34,551 nucleotides of DNA, taken from positions 1 through 34,551 of the forward strand of contig DATKIB010000090.1 of assembly GCA_035509915.1 (NCBI GenBank). Reading direction: 5' to 3'. The notes under the pieces were generated by a model. The model was not told the origin of the DNA. It saw only the letters and a list, made by a program, of their open reading frames with translations, and did no database searches. The translations under genes and the position numbers were made by a program. This DNA is from Bog-564 sp035509915. GTDB lineage: Bacteria; Actinomycetota; Acidimicrobiia; Acidimicrobiales; UBA8190. This document shows, piece after piece, positions 8,728 through 16,271 of the stretch; position 1 is the first letter of the stretch, and each line of letters opens with the position of its first letter.

Positions 8728-9563
8728 TGCCCGGCGCGCTCTTCGCTTCCATCGTGCAGCTGGCGGCGGCCACCAGGGTCGACGCCGCAGTATTCGCGGC
8801 GGCAGCCTTGTGCATCCTCGCCGGCGCGATCGGGGTGGTCGTGGCGCGAAACCCCGTTCACGCGGCGCTGATGCTGGTGCTCACCCTCTTCGGGGTGGCG
8901 GTGCTGTTCGTGGAGCAGCAGGCAAACTTCCTAGCCGCCGTGCAGGTCATCGTCTACGCGGGCGCGATCGTCGTGCTGTTCTTGTTCGTCATCATGTTCC
9001 TCGGCGTCGACCGGCGCGAGAACGTGGCGCTCGAGCCTCTGCGCGCTCAGCGCCCGCTCGCCGTGGCGCTCGTGGCGCTCGGCCTCGCGGGGCTGCTGGT
9101 GCTCGGGATCGCCGCCCACTGGTCGGTTGGTGCGCACTCGGTGGCCGGGGCGCAGAGCGGGCAGTCCGGCGGCGACGTGGCCGCCCTGGGCCGCTCCGTC
9201 TTCACGACCTACCTGTTCCCCTTCGAGATCACCGCCGCCCTGCTCGTGATAGCGGTGGTGGGCGCGGTGGTCCTGGCGCGGCGCCCCCAGCGTTTACGGC
9301 GCGCTGGGCCGCCGCCGAGCCTCGTGAGCGGGCCGCAGCCCGGGCCCGCCGGGGACGGCGGAGAGGGCGAGCCGTCGGGCGCACTGGTGAGCGTGCCCGC
9401 ACGCGCGGCGGTCGGCGACCCGATGGTCGCACTGGCCGAGGCGGTGGCGCACGCAGTGTCCTCGGGAACCTCCCACCCCGCTGACGGGGGAGGCGAGCAG
9501 GCGGGCGCAGCTCTTGGCGACTCGCCGGACGACGACCCAGGCGCCGAGAGGAGACCCGTATGA
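8727..9563 (+). CDS. nuoJ: NADH-quinone oxidoreductase subunit J
   Basis: Membrane subunit of 278 residues (ATG at 8727; GTG at 8724 also possible). Five hydrophobic helices occupy roughly residues 21-42, 46-66, 70-93, 110-131 and 163-185. The conserved VQVIVYAGAIVVLFLFVIM segment at 72-90 is the third helix, which contains the pi-bulge region of the family. After the last helix come ~92 residues of Gly/Pro/Ala/Asp-rich sequence ending in ERRPV, which is unusual because NuoJ is normally short-tailed. The stop overlaps nuoK as ATGA. Confidence 0.93.
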   Translation: MPGALFASIVQLAAATRVDAAVFAAAALCILAGAIGVVVARNPVHAALMLVLTLFGVAVLFVEQQANFLAAVQVIVYAGAIVVLFLFVIMFLGVDRRENVALEPLRAQRPLAVALVALGLAGLLVLGIAAHWSVGAHSVAGAQSGQSGGDVAALGRSVFTTYLFPFEITAALLVIAVVGAVVLARRPQRLRRAGPPPSLVSGPQPGPAGDGGEGEPSGALVSVPARAAVGDPMVALAEAVAHAVSSGTSHPADGGGEQAGAALGDSPDDDPGAERRPV

Positions 9564-9871
9564 GCCTTGCCGGGAATTGGTACTTGGGGCTGGCCGCAAT
9601 CCTCTTCGCCATCGGTGCGCTCGGCCTGCTAGTTCGCCGCAACGTGCTGGTCATGTTCATGTGCGTCGAGCTGATGCTCAACGCCGCCAACCTGACCCTT
9701 GTCACGTTTGCGCGCATGCTCGACGACATCGGCGGGCAGGCCCTCGTGTTCTTCGTCCTCGTCGTCGCCGCCGCCGAGGTCGTGGTGGGGCTCGGCATAG
9801 TCGTCGCCATCTTCCGAAGGCGCGCGGGCGAGGGGACGACCGCCGACGACCTGCACATCATGAAGGGCTGA
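9560..9871 (+). CDS. nuoK: NADH-quinone oxidoreductase subunit K
   Basis: Protein of 103 residues with three transmembrane helices. The two membrane glutamates needed for proton transfer in the family are present at E37 (MCVELMLNAAN) and E73 (VAAAEVVVGLG), equivalent to E36 and E72 of E. coli NuoK. The ATG at 9560 overlaps the nuoJ stop as ATGA. The length matches the family exactly. A 29-base gap with a small inverted repeat separates it from nuoL. Confidence 0.96.
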   Translation: MSLAGNWYLGLAAILFAIGALGLLVRRNVLVMFMCVELMLNAANLTLVTFARMLDDIGGQALVFFVLVVAAAEVVVGLGIVVAIFRRRAGEGTTADDLHIMKG

Positions 9872-9873
9872 AC

Positions 9874-9890
9874 CCCGCTCGAGACGCGGG
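9874..9890 (+). repeat. Small inverted repeat between nuoK and nuoL
   Basis: CCCGC and GCGGG flank a 7-base loop containing part of a CTCGAG palindrome, three bases after the nuoK stop. It fills most of the larger of the two gaps in the operon. It has no T-tract, so it is not a convincing terminator. It could be an RNA-processing or translation-modulating hairpin, or chance in GC-rich DNA. Confidence 0.3.
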
Positions 9891-9900
9891 ACTACTCACC

Positions 9901-11829
9901 ATGCTCCATGCCGCTTTCTTGATGCCCGTGTTGCCGCTTGCGGGTTTCGTGGTGCTCGCGACCTGCGGCAGGCGCCTTGGCGAACCGCTCGCCGGCTGGG
10001 TCGGTACCGCCACCGTCACGGGGTCCTTCGTGGCCGCGTGCGTCACCTACGCGGGCCTCCTCGGCAAGCCGGCCGCTCCCCAGCGCGAGGTCGTCCAGGG
10101 CTGGTTCACCTGGATCCCGGTCGGCGGGCTTCAGGTGAAGGCGGCGCTGCTTATCGATCCGCTCTCGATGACGATGGCGCTCTTCGTGACCTCGGTCAGC
10201 GCGCTGATTCACCTCTACTCGATCGGCTACATGCGCTCGGACCGCGACTTCTCCAAGTTCTTCATGTACATGAACCTCTTCGTGGCCTCGATGCTGATCC
10301 TCGTGCTGGCCAACAACCTCCTGTTCACGTTCGTGGGCTGGGAGGGAGTGGGAGTCTGCTCCTACTGGCTGGTGTCGTTCTGGTTCGGCCGCCAGAGCGC
10401 GGCGACGGCCGGCCAGAAGGCGTTCTTCTACAACCGGCTCGCCGACGTCGGCTTCCTCGTCGCGATCTTCCTCGTGTTCTCGAAGACCTCCACGCTCGAC
10501 TACCTCGGGATCTTCGCCCACGTCCAGGCGATCGACCCCGCGGCCCGCACGGCGATCGCTCTGCTGCTGTTCGCTGCGGCCTGCGGCAAATCGGCGCAGA
10601 TCCCTCTCTTCCCCTGGCTGGCCGACGCCATGGAGGGCCCGACCCCGGTCTCCGCCTTGATCCACGCCGCCACCATGGTGACCTCGGGCGTGTACCTCAT
10701 GTGCAGGATCAGCCCGATCCTCGCCCTCTCGCACCCGGCTCAGCTCGTGGTCGCGAGCATCGGGGCGGCCACCGCGTTCGTGGCGGCGCTCATCGGCTGC
10801 GGGCAGCAGGACATAAAGAAGGTCCTCGCCTATTCGACGGTGTCGCAGCTCGGCTACATGTTCCTGGCGGTCGGCACCGGCGCCTACGAGGCGGCGATCT
10901 TTCTGATGGTCGCCCACGCCTTCTTCAAGGGGCTGCTCTTCCTCGGTGCCGGCTCGGTGATCCACGGCCTGCACGACGAGCAGGACCTGAAACGCATGGG
11001 CAACCTGCGCCGCTACATGAAGCTCACCTTCTTCACCTTCGGGATCGGCTGGCTGGCGATCGCTGGCATCCCGCCTTTGTCCGGCTTCTTCGCAAAAGGG
11101 GACATCCTGACGAACGCGTTCGCGCGCTACCCCGTCCTTTGGGCGGTGGGGCTCGTCACGGCAGCTATGACCGCGTACTACATGAGCCGGCTGATGGCTC
11201 TCGCCTTTTACGGCGACGATCGCTGGCGCGAAGTCCTGGCGCGCCCGGGACACGCGGACGATGGTCCGGGCACCGAGGCGACCTCCGCCGCGCCGCACGA
11301 GTCACCGCGCGTCATGACGCTCCCGCTCGTCGTTCTAGCGCTGCTCGCGGTCTCGGGCGGGTTGCTGCACCTGCCCGGCAACCCGTTCCACTGGGATCCG
11401 CTCCGCTGGTTGAACCCCGTGTTCGGGAGCAACCTGTACAACGCGACGCAGTCATCGGCCACAAAATGGGCGCTGTCGATCGCAGATGCTGCGGTGGCGG
11501 TCGTCGGGATCGCCGTCGCGCTGCCGCTGTGGGCGCGCCGGCCCGAGCACCCGGCCCTCGAGCCCCCGGCGCTGCGGCGCGCGCTGTACTTCGACGACGT
11601 CTACGACACCGCGATCGGGCGTCCAGCTGAGGGTCTCGCCCGCTTCGCCGCTGTGGTGGTCGACAACAGGGTCATAGACGGTGCTGTCGACGGCACGGCG
11701 CGTCTCGTGCGATCGATCGGCGGACGGCTGAGGACCGTGCAGACCGGGTACGTCCGCCAGTACGCGCTGGCGATCGTGTTGGGTGCGGTGGCCCTGCTCG
11801 CGTGGATGGCAGTCAGGGCGATCTCGTGA
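9901..11829 (+). CDS. nuoL: NADH-quinone oxidoreductase subunit L
   Basis: Antiporter-like proton-pumping subunit of 642 residues at the distal end of the membrane arm. Functional positions are recognisable: E148 in VGWEGVGVCSYWL, K230 in ACGKSAQIPLFPWL, and the following ADAMEGPTPVSALIHAATM. About fifteen or more hydrophobic helices are seen, with a polar loop (about 440-465, rich in Asp/Pro/Thr) before the lateral-helix region. The ATG at 9901 is the first sensible start; there is no strong ribosome binding site. It ends in a GTGA overlap with nuoM. Confidence 0.96.
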   Translation: MLHAAFLMPVLPLAGFVVLATCGRRLGEPLAGWVGTATVTGSFVAACVTYAGLLGKPAAPQREVVQGWFTWIPVGGLQVKAALLIDPLSMTMALFVTSVSALIHLYSIGYMRSDRDFSKFFMYMNLFVASMLILVLANNLLFTFVGWEGVGVCSYWLVSFWFGRQSAATAGQKAFFYNRLADVGFLVAIFLVFSKTSTLDYLGIFAHVQAIDPAARTAIALLLFAAACGKSAQIPLFPWLADAMEGPTPVSALIHAATMVTSGVYLMCRISPILALSHPAQLVVASIGAATAFVAALIGCGQQDIKKVLAYSTVSQLGYMFLAVGTGAYEAAIFLMVAHAFFKGLLFLGAGSVIHGLHDEQDLKRMGNLRRYMKLTFFTFGIGWLAIAGIPPLSGFFAKGDILTNAFARYPVLWAVGLVTAAMTAYYMSRLMALAFYGDDRWREVLARPGHADDGPGTEATSAAPHESPRVMTLPLVVLALLAVSGGLLHLPGNPFHWDPLRWLNPVFGSNLYNATQSSATKWALSIADAAVAVVGIAVALPLWARRPEHPALEPPALRRALYFDDVYDTAIGRPAEGLARFAAVVVDNRVIDGAVDGTARLVRSIGGRLRTVQTGYVRQYALAIVLGAVALLAWMAVRAIS

Positions 11830-13619
11830 CCCACGACGGCGCCTTCCCGTTCCTCACGGTCCTCGTGCTCCTGCCCGCCGGCACGGCGGTTGCGGCAGCA
11901 CTCGTGCCCAGGGGTCTCTCCGAGCGCGCAACCCACGTCGCGGTACAGGTGGTGGGTCTCGCCGGCTCGCTCGCCACCTTGGCGCTGGCGGTCACGATCG
12001 CGGCGCGTTACCAGGCCGAAGGAGGCGGGTACCGCTTCGTGAGCCGCCACGAGTGGGCCTCGAACATCGGGATCTCGTGGCACCTCGGCGTCGACGGCAT
12101 CTCGCTCTTCCTGCTGCTGATGGCGGCCGTGCTTTTCCCGCTCGCCATCGTCTCGGGCACGCCGCGTCAGCGCCCGCGCGCGTTCGTAGCATGGATGCTC
12201 GTCCTAGAAGCCGGGTGCCTCGGGAGCTTCGTCGCCCTCGACCTGGTGCTGTTCTTCTTGTTCTTCGAGCTGACCCTCGTGCCGGTGTACTTCGTCGTGG
12301 CGGGGTGGGGGTTCGAGCGCCGGGGCTACGCGGCGATCAAGTTCTTCGTCTACACGTTCCTCGGCTCCGCCTTCCTGCTCGTGGGGATCGTCGCCCTGGC
12401 CTTCGTCCACGAGCACCAGACCGGGAAGCTCACCTTCGACCTCGTGGACCTGACCGGCACTCACCTCGGGCTCGCCTCACAGGTGCTCATGTTCCTGGCC
12501 TTCACCGCCTCCTTCGCGGTGAAGGTGCCCATATTCCCGTTCCACACCTGGTCGCCAGACGCGTACGCGGAGTCGCCGGTCGCGGGTTCGGTCATCCTCG
12601 CCGCGGTGATGGCCAAGATGGGCACCTACGGCATCGTGCGCTTCGACCTCACCCTCTTTCCGAGGGCGGTGGTCGACCTGGCGCCGCTGCTGCTCACGCT
12701 CGGAGTGATCGGGATCCTCTACGGGGCCGTGGTCGCGGCCGCCACCAAGGACCTGAAACGCCTCGTCGCCTACTCGTCGCTCGCTCAGCTCGGTTTCATC
12801 GTCCTCGGCACGTTCGCGCTGAGCACACAAGCCCTGTCGGGGAGCGTGCTCCAGATGGTGAACCACGGGCTCATCGTGGCCGTGCTGTTCATCGTCATCG
12901 GCTACGTCTACGAACGGCGCGGCACGTGGCAGGCCTCGCAGCTACGGGGCCTTCAGCGCCCTGCCCCCGTGCTCGCGGCGACCTTCACGGTGGGGATGCT
13001 CGCCTCGATCGGGTTGCCAGGGCTGAACGGCTTCGTGGGTGAGCTGCTCATACTGCTCGGCACCTTCCTCACTCACAGGTGGTGGGCGGTGGTGGCGACC
13101 GCCGGCACAGTGCTGGCCGCGATCTACTTGTTGTGGGCCTACCAGCAGGCCTTCCACCGCGAGCCCGACCCGCAGACGGCGGCGACGAAGGACCTCTCGT
13201 GGCGCGAGGGGCTCGTCGTGGCTCCGCTCGTCGTGATCATCTTTTTCCTCGGCATCTACCCGAAGCCGGTCCTCGACAGGATCGAGCCGTCGGTCGGCGT
13301 GCTCCTTCACCGGGTCGAGGCCGCGACCTCCACCCATCAGCCGGCTGCCGCCAGCGGGCCGTACTCGTCCTCCGAGCGCGCGCGCTACAAAGGTGCCGGC
13401 TCCACCTCCGCCTCGGGCACCGGGACGCAACGGGCGAGCTCGAAGCGCGACGGCTCGTGCTCGGGCCCCGGGCCTCTCCCGGGAGCGACCAGCGCGCCGG
13501 GGGGCTCGGCAGTGGTGAGCGCCCCTCGGGGCACGGCGGCGGCCGGTGTCACCGAGGCGGCCCGCTGCGCCGCTTCGGACCGTCTGGCGGCCTTGTGGAC
13601 CGGGACGGTGGCGCGGTGA
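11826..13619 (+). CDS. nuoM: NADH-quinone oxidoreductase subunit M
   Basis: Antiporter-like subunit of 597 residues. Key residues are E149 in FFELTLVPVYF and K233 in FAVKVPIFPFHTW, matching the proton-channel glutamate and lysine of the family, followed by SPDAYAESPVAGS. The membrane domain ends near residue 480 (IIFFLGIYPKPVLDRIEPS). It is followed by ~97 residues of Ser/Gly/Ala/Thr-rich sequence with two cysteines, unlike typical NuoM (~500 residues). Start is the GTG at 11826, inside the GTGA overlap with nuoL. The end again overlaps nuoN as GTGA, so the extended tail is in frame to the true stop. Confidence 0.95.
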   Translation: MTHDGAFPFLTVLVLLPAGTAVAAALVPRGLSERATHVAVQVVGLAGSLATLALAVTIAARYQAEGGGYRFVSRHEWASNIGISWHLGVDGISLFLLLMAAVLFPLAIVSGTPRQRPRAFVAWMLVLEAGCLGSFVALDLVLFFLFFELTLVPVYFVVAGWGFERRGYAAIKFFVYTFLGSAFLLVGIVALAFVHEHQTGKLTFDLVDLTGTHLGLASQVLMFLAFTASFAVKVPIFPFHTWSPDAYAESPVAGSVILAAVMAKMGTYGIVRFDLTLFPRAVVDLAPLLLTLGVIGILYGAVVAAATKDLKRLVAYSSLAQLGFIVLGTFALSTQALSGSVLQMVNHGLIVAVLFIVIGYVYERRGTWQASQLRGLQRPAPVLAATFTVGMLASIGLPGLNGFVGELLILLGTFLTHRWWAVVATAGTVLAAIYLLWAYQQAFHREPDPQTAATKDLSWREGLVVAPLVVIIFFLGIYPKPVLDRIEPSVGVLLHRVEAATSTHQPAAASGPYSSSERARYKGAGSTSASGTGTQRASSKRDGSCSGPGPLPGATSAPGGSAVVSAPRGTAAAGVTEAARCAASDRLAALWTGTVAR

Positions 13620-15307
13620 GCGGCTTCGCGCTGGCTGCGGCCGCAGGGCGCCTGGTGCTTCCGAGGATCGACTACTACTCCATCCTTCCCGAGCTCGTCC
13701 TGCTGGGTGGGGCCCTGCTGGCTCTAGCTGCCTCGGCCCTCGTGCGCCGACCGCTTCGCGTCTCTGTCACAACTCTGATGACCGTGGCGACGGGCCTCGC
13801 AAGCCTGTCGCTCTCTCTCGTGCAGTGGTTCCAGGTCTCGGGGCACGGCGCGCACGTCGCGATCGCGGGGGCCGTGGTCGAGGACGGCTTCAGCGCGCTC
13901 GTCTCGGTGCTCGTCTCGTGCGCCGTGGTCCTCTCGGCCCTCGTAATCGACACCTGGACGCGTCGCGAGGAGGTGATCGGCCCCGAGCTGCAGGTCCTCA
14001 TGCTCGTGTCGGCCTCCGGGGCGATGATCATGGGCTCGGCCAACGACCTGATAGTCGTGTTCCTCGGGCTCGAGATCATGTCGATCGCGCTCTACGTCCT
14101 GGCCGCCCTCAATCCTCGCCGCCAAGAGTCCGGTGAGGCCTCCCTCAAGTACTTCGTCCTCGGGGCGTTCTCCTCGGCGGTGTTCGTCTACGGGATCGCC
14201 CTCGTCTACGGAGCGACCGGTACCTCGAACCTCCCCCAGATCGCCGACTACCTTGCTCGCAACGTCTTGCTCCACGACGGGCTCCTGCTCGCGGGGCTCG
14301 CCTTTCTGCTCGTGGGGTTCGGCTTCAAGATCGCCGCGGTGCCGTTCCACCTCTGGACGCCGGACGTCTACCAGGGCTCCCCGAGCCCAGTCACCGGATT
14401 CATGGCGGCGATCGCGAAGGCCGGGGGCTTCGCCGCGCTGCTGCGGGTGTTCGTCTCTTCGTTCGGGCTGCTGCGCACGGACTGGCAACCGGTCGTGTGG
14501 GTGATGGCGGTGGTGACTCTCGTGGTGGGTGCGGTGCTCGCTGTGGTGCAGCGCGACGTGAAGCGCATGCTCGCCTACTCCTCCATCAACCACGCCGGCT
14601 TCGTGCTGCTAGGGCTCCAGGCCGCGACAGCGCGCGGGGTCGAGGGCTCGCTCTACTACCTGTTCGCCTACACGTTCATGGTGATAGGCAGCTTCGCCGT
14701 GGTCACCGTCGTGGGAGGCCACGGTGACGGCGACCACGACCTCGGCCGCTACCGCTCCCTCGCCTCGGCGCGCCCGGTGCTGGCGGGCTCGTTCGCACTG
14801 CTGCTCATAGCCCAGGCTGGGATCCCGTTCACGACCGGTTTCCTCGCCAAGCTGGAGGTGATCTCCGCGTCGGTCGGGGCGGGGTCGACAGCGCTCGCCG
14901 TGGTGGCCATGGTCAGCGCCACCGTGGCCGCCTTCTTCTACCTGCGGGTGATCCTGCTCATGTACACGCCTGCCACCTACGCGGCCGCGGCGGTCCCCGC
15001 GTTCGCCGGGGCCTCTGCGCCGGCCTATGTATCGCCGGAGCTCGGGTCGGCCGGCTCCGCTCAGTCCCCCGGTGCCTCGCACCTCGAGGCCGGCCCGGGC
15101 TCCGGATCCGCCGGAGGGCCCGATCTCGGCGTGTCGCAGGGCGGCGCGCAAGAAGGTGTGGTCGCGACTGCCGAGGACCTGCACCCTCACGGAGGGGTCC
15201 AGCTGGCCATCGAGCTGTGTGTGGGGGTGACCGTCCTCTTCGGTGTGTGGCCGGCTCCGCTAGTGGACTTCGCCCATCGCGCCACGCTCCTCTTCTTCCC
15301 TCACTGA
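13616..15307 (+). CDS. nuoN: NADH-quinone oxidoreductase subunit N
   Basis: Antiporter-like subunit of 563 residues and last gene of the nuo operon. Recognisable segments are VFLGLEIMSIALYVLAAL, ASLKYFVLGAFSSAVFVYG, FKIAAVPFHLWTPDVYQGSP and KRMLAYSSINHAGF. Between the last two helices is a ~70-residue Gly/Ala/Ser/Pro-rich insertion (bases about 14980-15190), after which a final hydrophobic helix follows. The GTG start overlaps the nuoM stop. The last 48 bases overlap, tail to tail, the 3' end of the alpha/beta hydrolase gene on the other strand. I see no terminator after it. Confidence 0.95.
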   Translation: MSGFALAAAAGRLVLPRIDYYSILPELVLLGGALLALAASALVRRPLRVSVTTLMTVATGLASLSLSLVQWFQVSGHGAHVAIAGAVVEDGFSALVSVLVSCAVVLSALVIDTWTRREEVIGPELQVLMLVSASGAMIMGSANDLIVVFLGLEIMSIALYVLAALNPRRQESGEASLKYFVLGAFSSAVFVYGIALVYGATGTSNLPQIADYLARNVLLHDGLLLAGLAFLLVGFGFKIAAVPFHLWTPDVYQGSPSPVTGFMAAIAKAGGFAALLRVFVSSFGLLRTDWQPVVWVMAVVTLVVGAVLAVVQRDVKRMLAYSSINHAGFVLLGLQAATARGVEGSLYYLFAYTFMVIGSFAVVTVVGGHGDGDHDLGRYRSLASARPVLAGSFALLLIAQAGIPFTTGFLAKLEVISASVGAGSTALAVVAMVSATVAAFFYLRVILLMYTPATYAAAAVPAFAGASAPAYVSPELGSAGSAQSPGASHLEAGPGSGSAGGPDLGVSQGGAQEGVVATAEDLHPHGGVQLAIELCVGVTVLFGVWPAPLVDFAHRATLLFFPH

Positions 15308-16093
15308 TTTCCAGGAGCGCCCTGATGCCTGCTCAGGTAGATCTCCAGGAGGCGTCACGCCCGCGAGGCGTCGACCCTCGCCTAGCGCCACGAGGCCCAG
15401 ACGCCTCAGGTGGGCGACGAAGAGCTCAGGCTGCTGGAACATCCAGTCGTGGTCTATGTACCGCCGGTCCGGAGCGCTGGCCACGGTGAAGGTCGCGGCC
15501 ATCCCCCGGGCGAACTCCTCGCCGTCCTCACGCGAGAGGATCGAGTCGCGGTTCGCCCACAGCACGTGCGCGCGCAATCCCGCCCGCGCGATCGACCCGA
15601 TGTCGTCGCCCCTTGCGCTCGTGAACCCCCACCAAGCCGCGCCGAGCATCTGCCTCGGGTGCTCGAGCCACGACCGGGCGAACGCCGTCGCCGCCCGGGG
15701 GGTCGCGAGGTGTAGCAGCCCGAGGGGGTGCCGTAGCGCTTCGTCGGCGAGGCCCCACTCACTGGAGACGGCGAGGGTGTCGGAGAACACGAGCTCCACC
15801 ACCCTCGACGGGTGGGCCGCTGCGAAGCCGAGCTCGAGCCCTCCGCCGAAGGAGTGGCCCACGAGGGAGACCCGGTCGAGCTCGAGGCTGTCGAGCGTCT
15901 CCACCAGCGACTCCAGGACCTGCTCGTAGCGCCAGGGCCCGCTTACGGCGAAGAGGTCGGGCACCACCACCCGGGCCTCCTCGGCGAGAAGCCGCGCGGT
16001 GGGCCCGTAGGTCCGTGGCGTCATCCCGAAACCGTGCAGAAGGACGATCGGGGCCCCCGATCCCAGGTCCAAGGGGACCTCCAGCGGGGTCAC
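15260..16093 (-). CDS. Alpha/beta hydrolase
   Basis: Protein of 277 residues with the alpha/beta hydrolase fold. The oxyanion motif HGFGMT is at residues 20-25, the nucleophile elbow GHSFGGG at 79-85 (Ser81), the probable catalytic Asp183 in NRDS and His215 in DHDW. The substrate is not predictable. The GTG at 16093 was chosen because homologous sequence begins just after it (VPLDLGSGAPIVLLHG); the frame stays open further upstream but with Arg/Asp-rich composition. No clear ribosome binding site is present. A short frame upstream ends at this start with a GTGA overlap. The last ~40 codons encode a polar tail overlapping nuoN by 48 bases. Confidence 0.85.
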   Translation of the reverse strand: MTPLEVPLDLGSGAPIVLLHGFGMTPRTYGPTARLLAEEARVVVPDLFAVSGPWRYEQVLESLVETLDSLELDRVSLVGHSFGGGLELGFAAAHPSRVVELVFSDTLAVSSEWGLADEALRHPLGLLHLATPRAATAFARSWLEHPRQMLGAAWWGFTSARGDDIGSIARAGLRAHVLWANRDSILSREDGEEFARGMAATFTVASAPDRRYIDHDWMFQQPELFVAHLRRLGLVALGEGRRLAGVTPPGDLPEQASGRSWKSVREEEERGAMGEVH

Positions 16094-16206
16094 GTGGTCA
16101 CCGGCCTGTGCGCGCCGGGCAGGGTCAGCCCTCGGATCCAGTGCGCGATCGACTCGGCTCCGAGGCCTGCCGAGACGCTTGGCACGGCGCGATTCGACCC
16201 GACCAC
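16090..16206 (-). CDS. Possible 38-residue small protein upstream of the hydrolase
   Basis: A short frame (GTG at 16206) ends in TGA overlapping the hydrolase GTG as GTGA, the junction style used by real genes in this window. Its second half, AESIAHWIRGLTLPGAH, looks more protein-like than the competing hydrolase-frame reading. There is no recognisable domain and no clear ribosome binding site. It may be a small coupled leader, the remnant of a gene, or chance. It occupies most of the 178-base spacer before the divergent amidohydrolase; I see nothing else there apart from that gene's ribosome binding site. Confidence 0.22.
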   Translation of the reverse strand: MVGSNRAVPSVSAGLGAESIAHWIRGLTLPGAHRPVTT

Positions 16207-16257
16207 CGCCCGGCTCGCAAGTCACGTCCCTGCTGGCGCATACTTGGGCGGGCGAGC

Positions 16258-16265
16258 GAGGGAGG
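16258..16265 (+). promoter_or_regulatory. Ribosome binding site of the amidohydrolase gene (GAGGGAGG)
   Basis: A strong Shine-Dalgarno sequence lies 6 bases before the GTG at 16272. It decides that start over the in-frame upstream ATG at 16179, whose reading lacks family similarity before residue 32. Confidence 0.6.
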
Positions 16266-16271
16266 CGCGCG

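Noticed and set aside
9892..11298. 468-codon - strand frame opposite nuoL
   Set aside because: Charged antisense translation of membrane helices, a common artefact in high-GC DNA.
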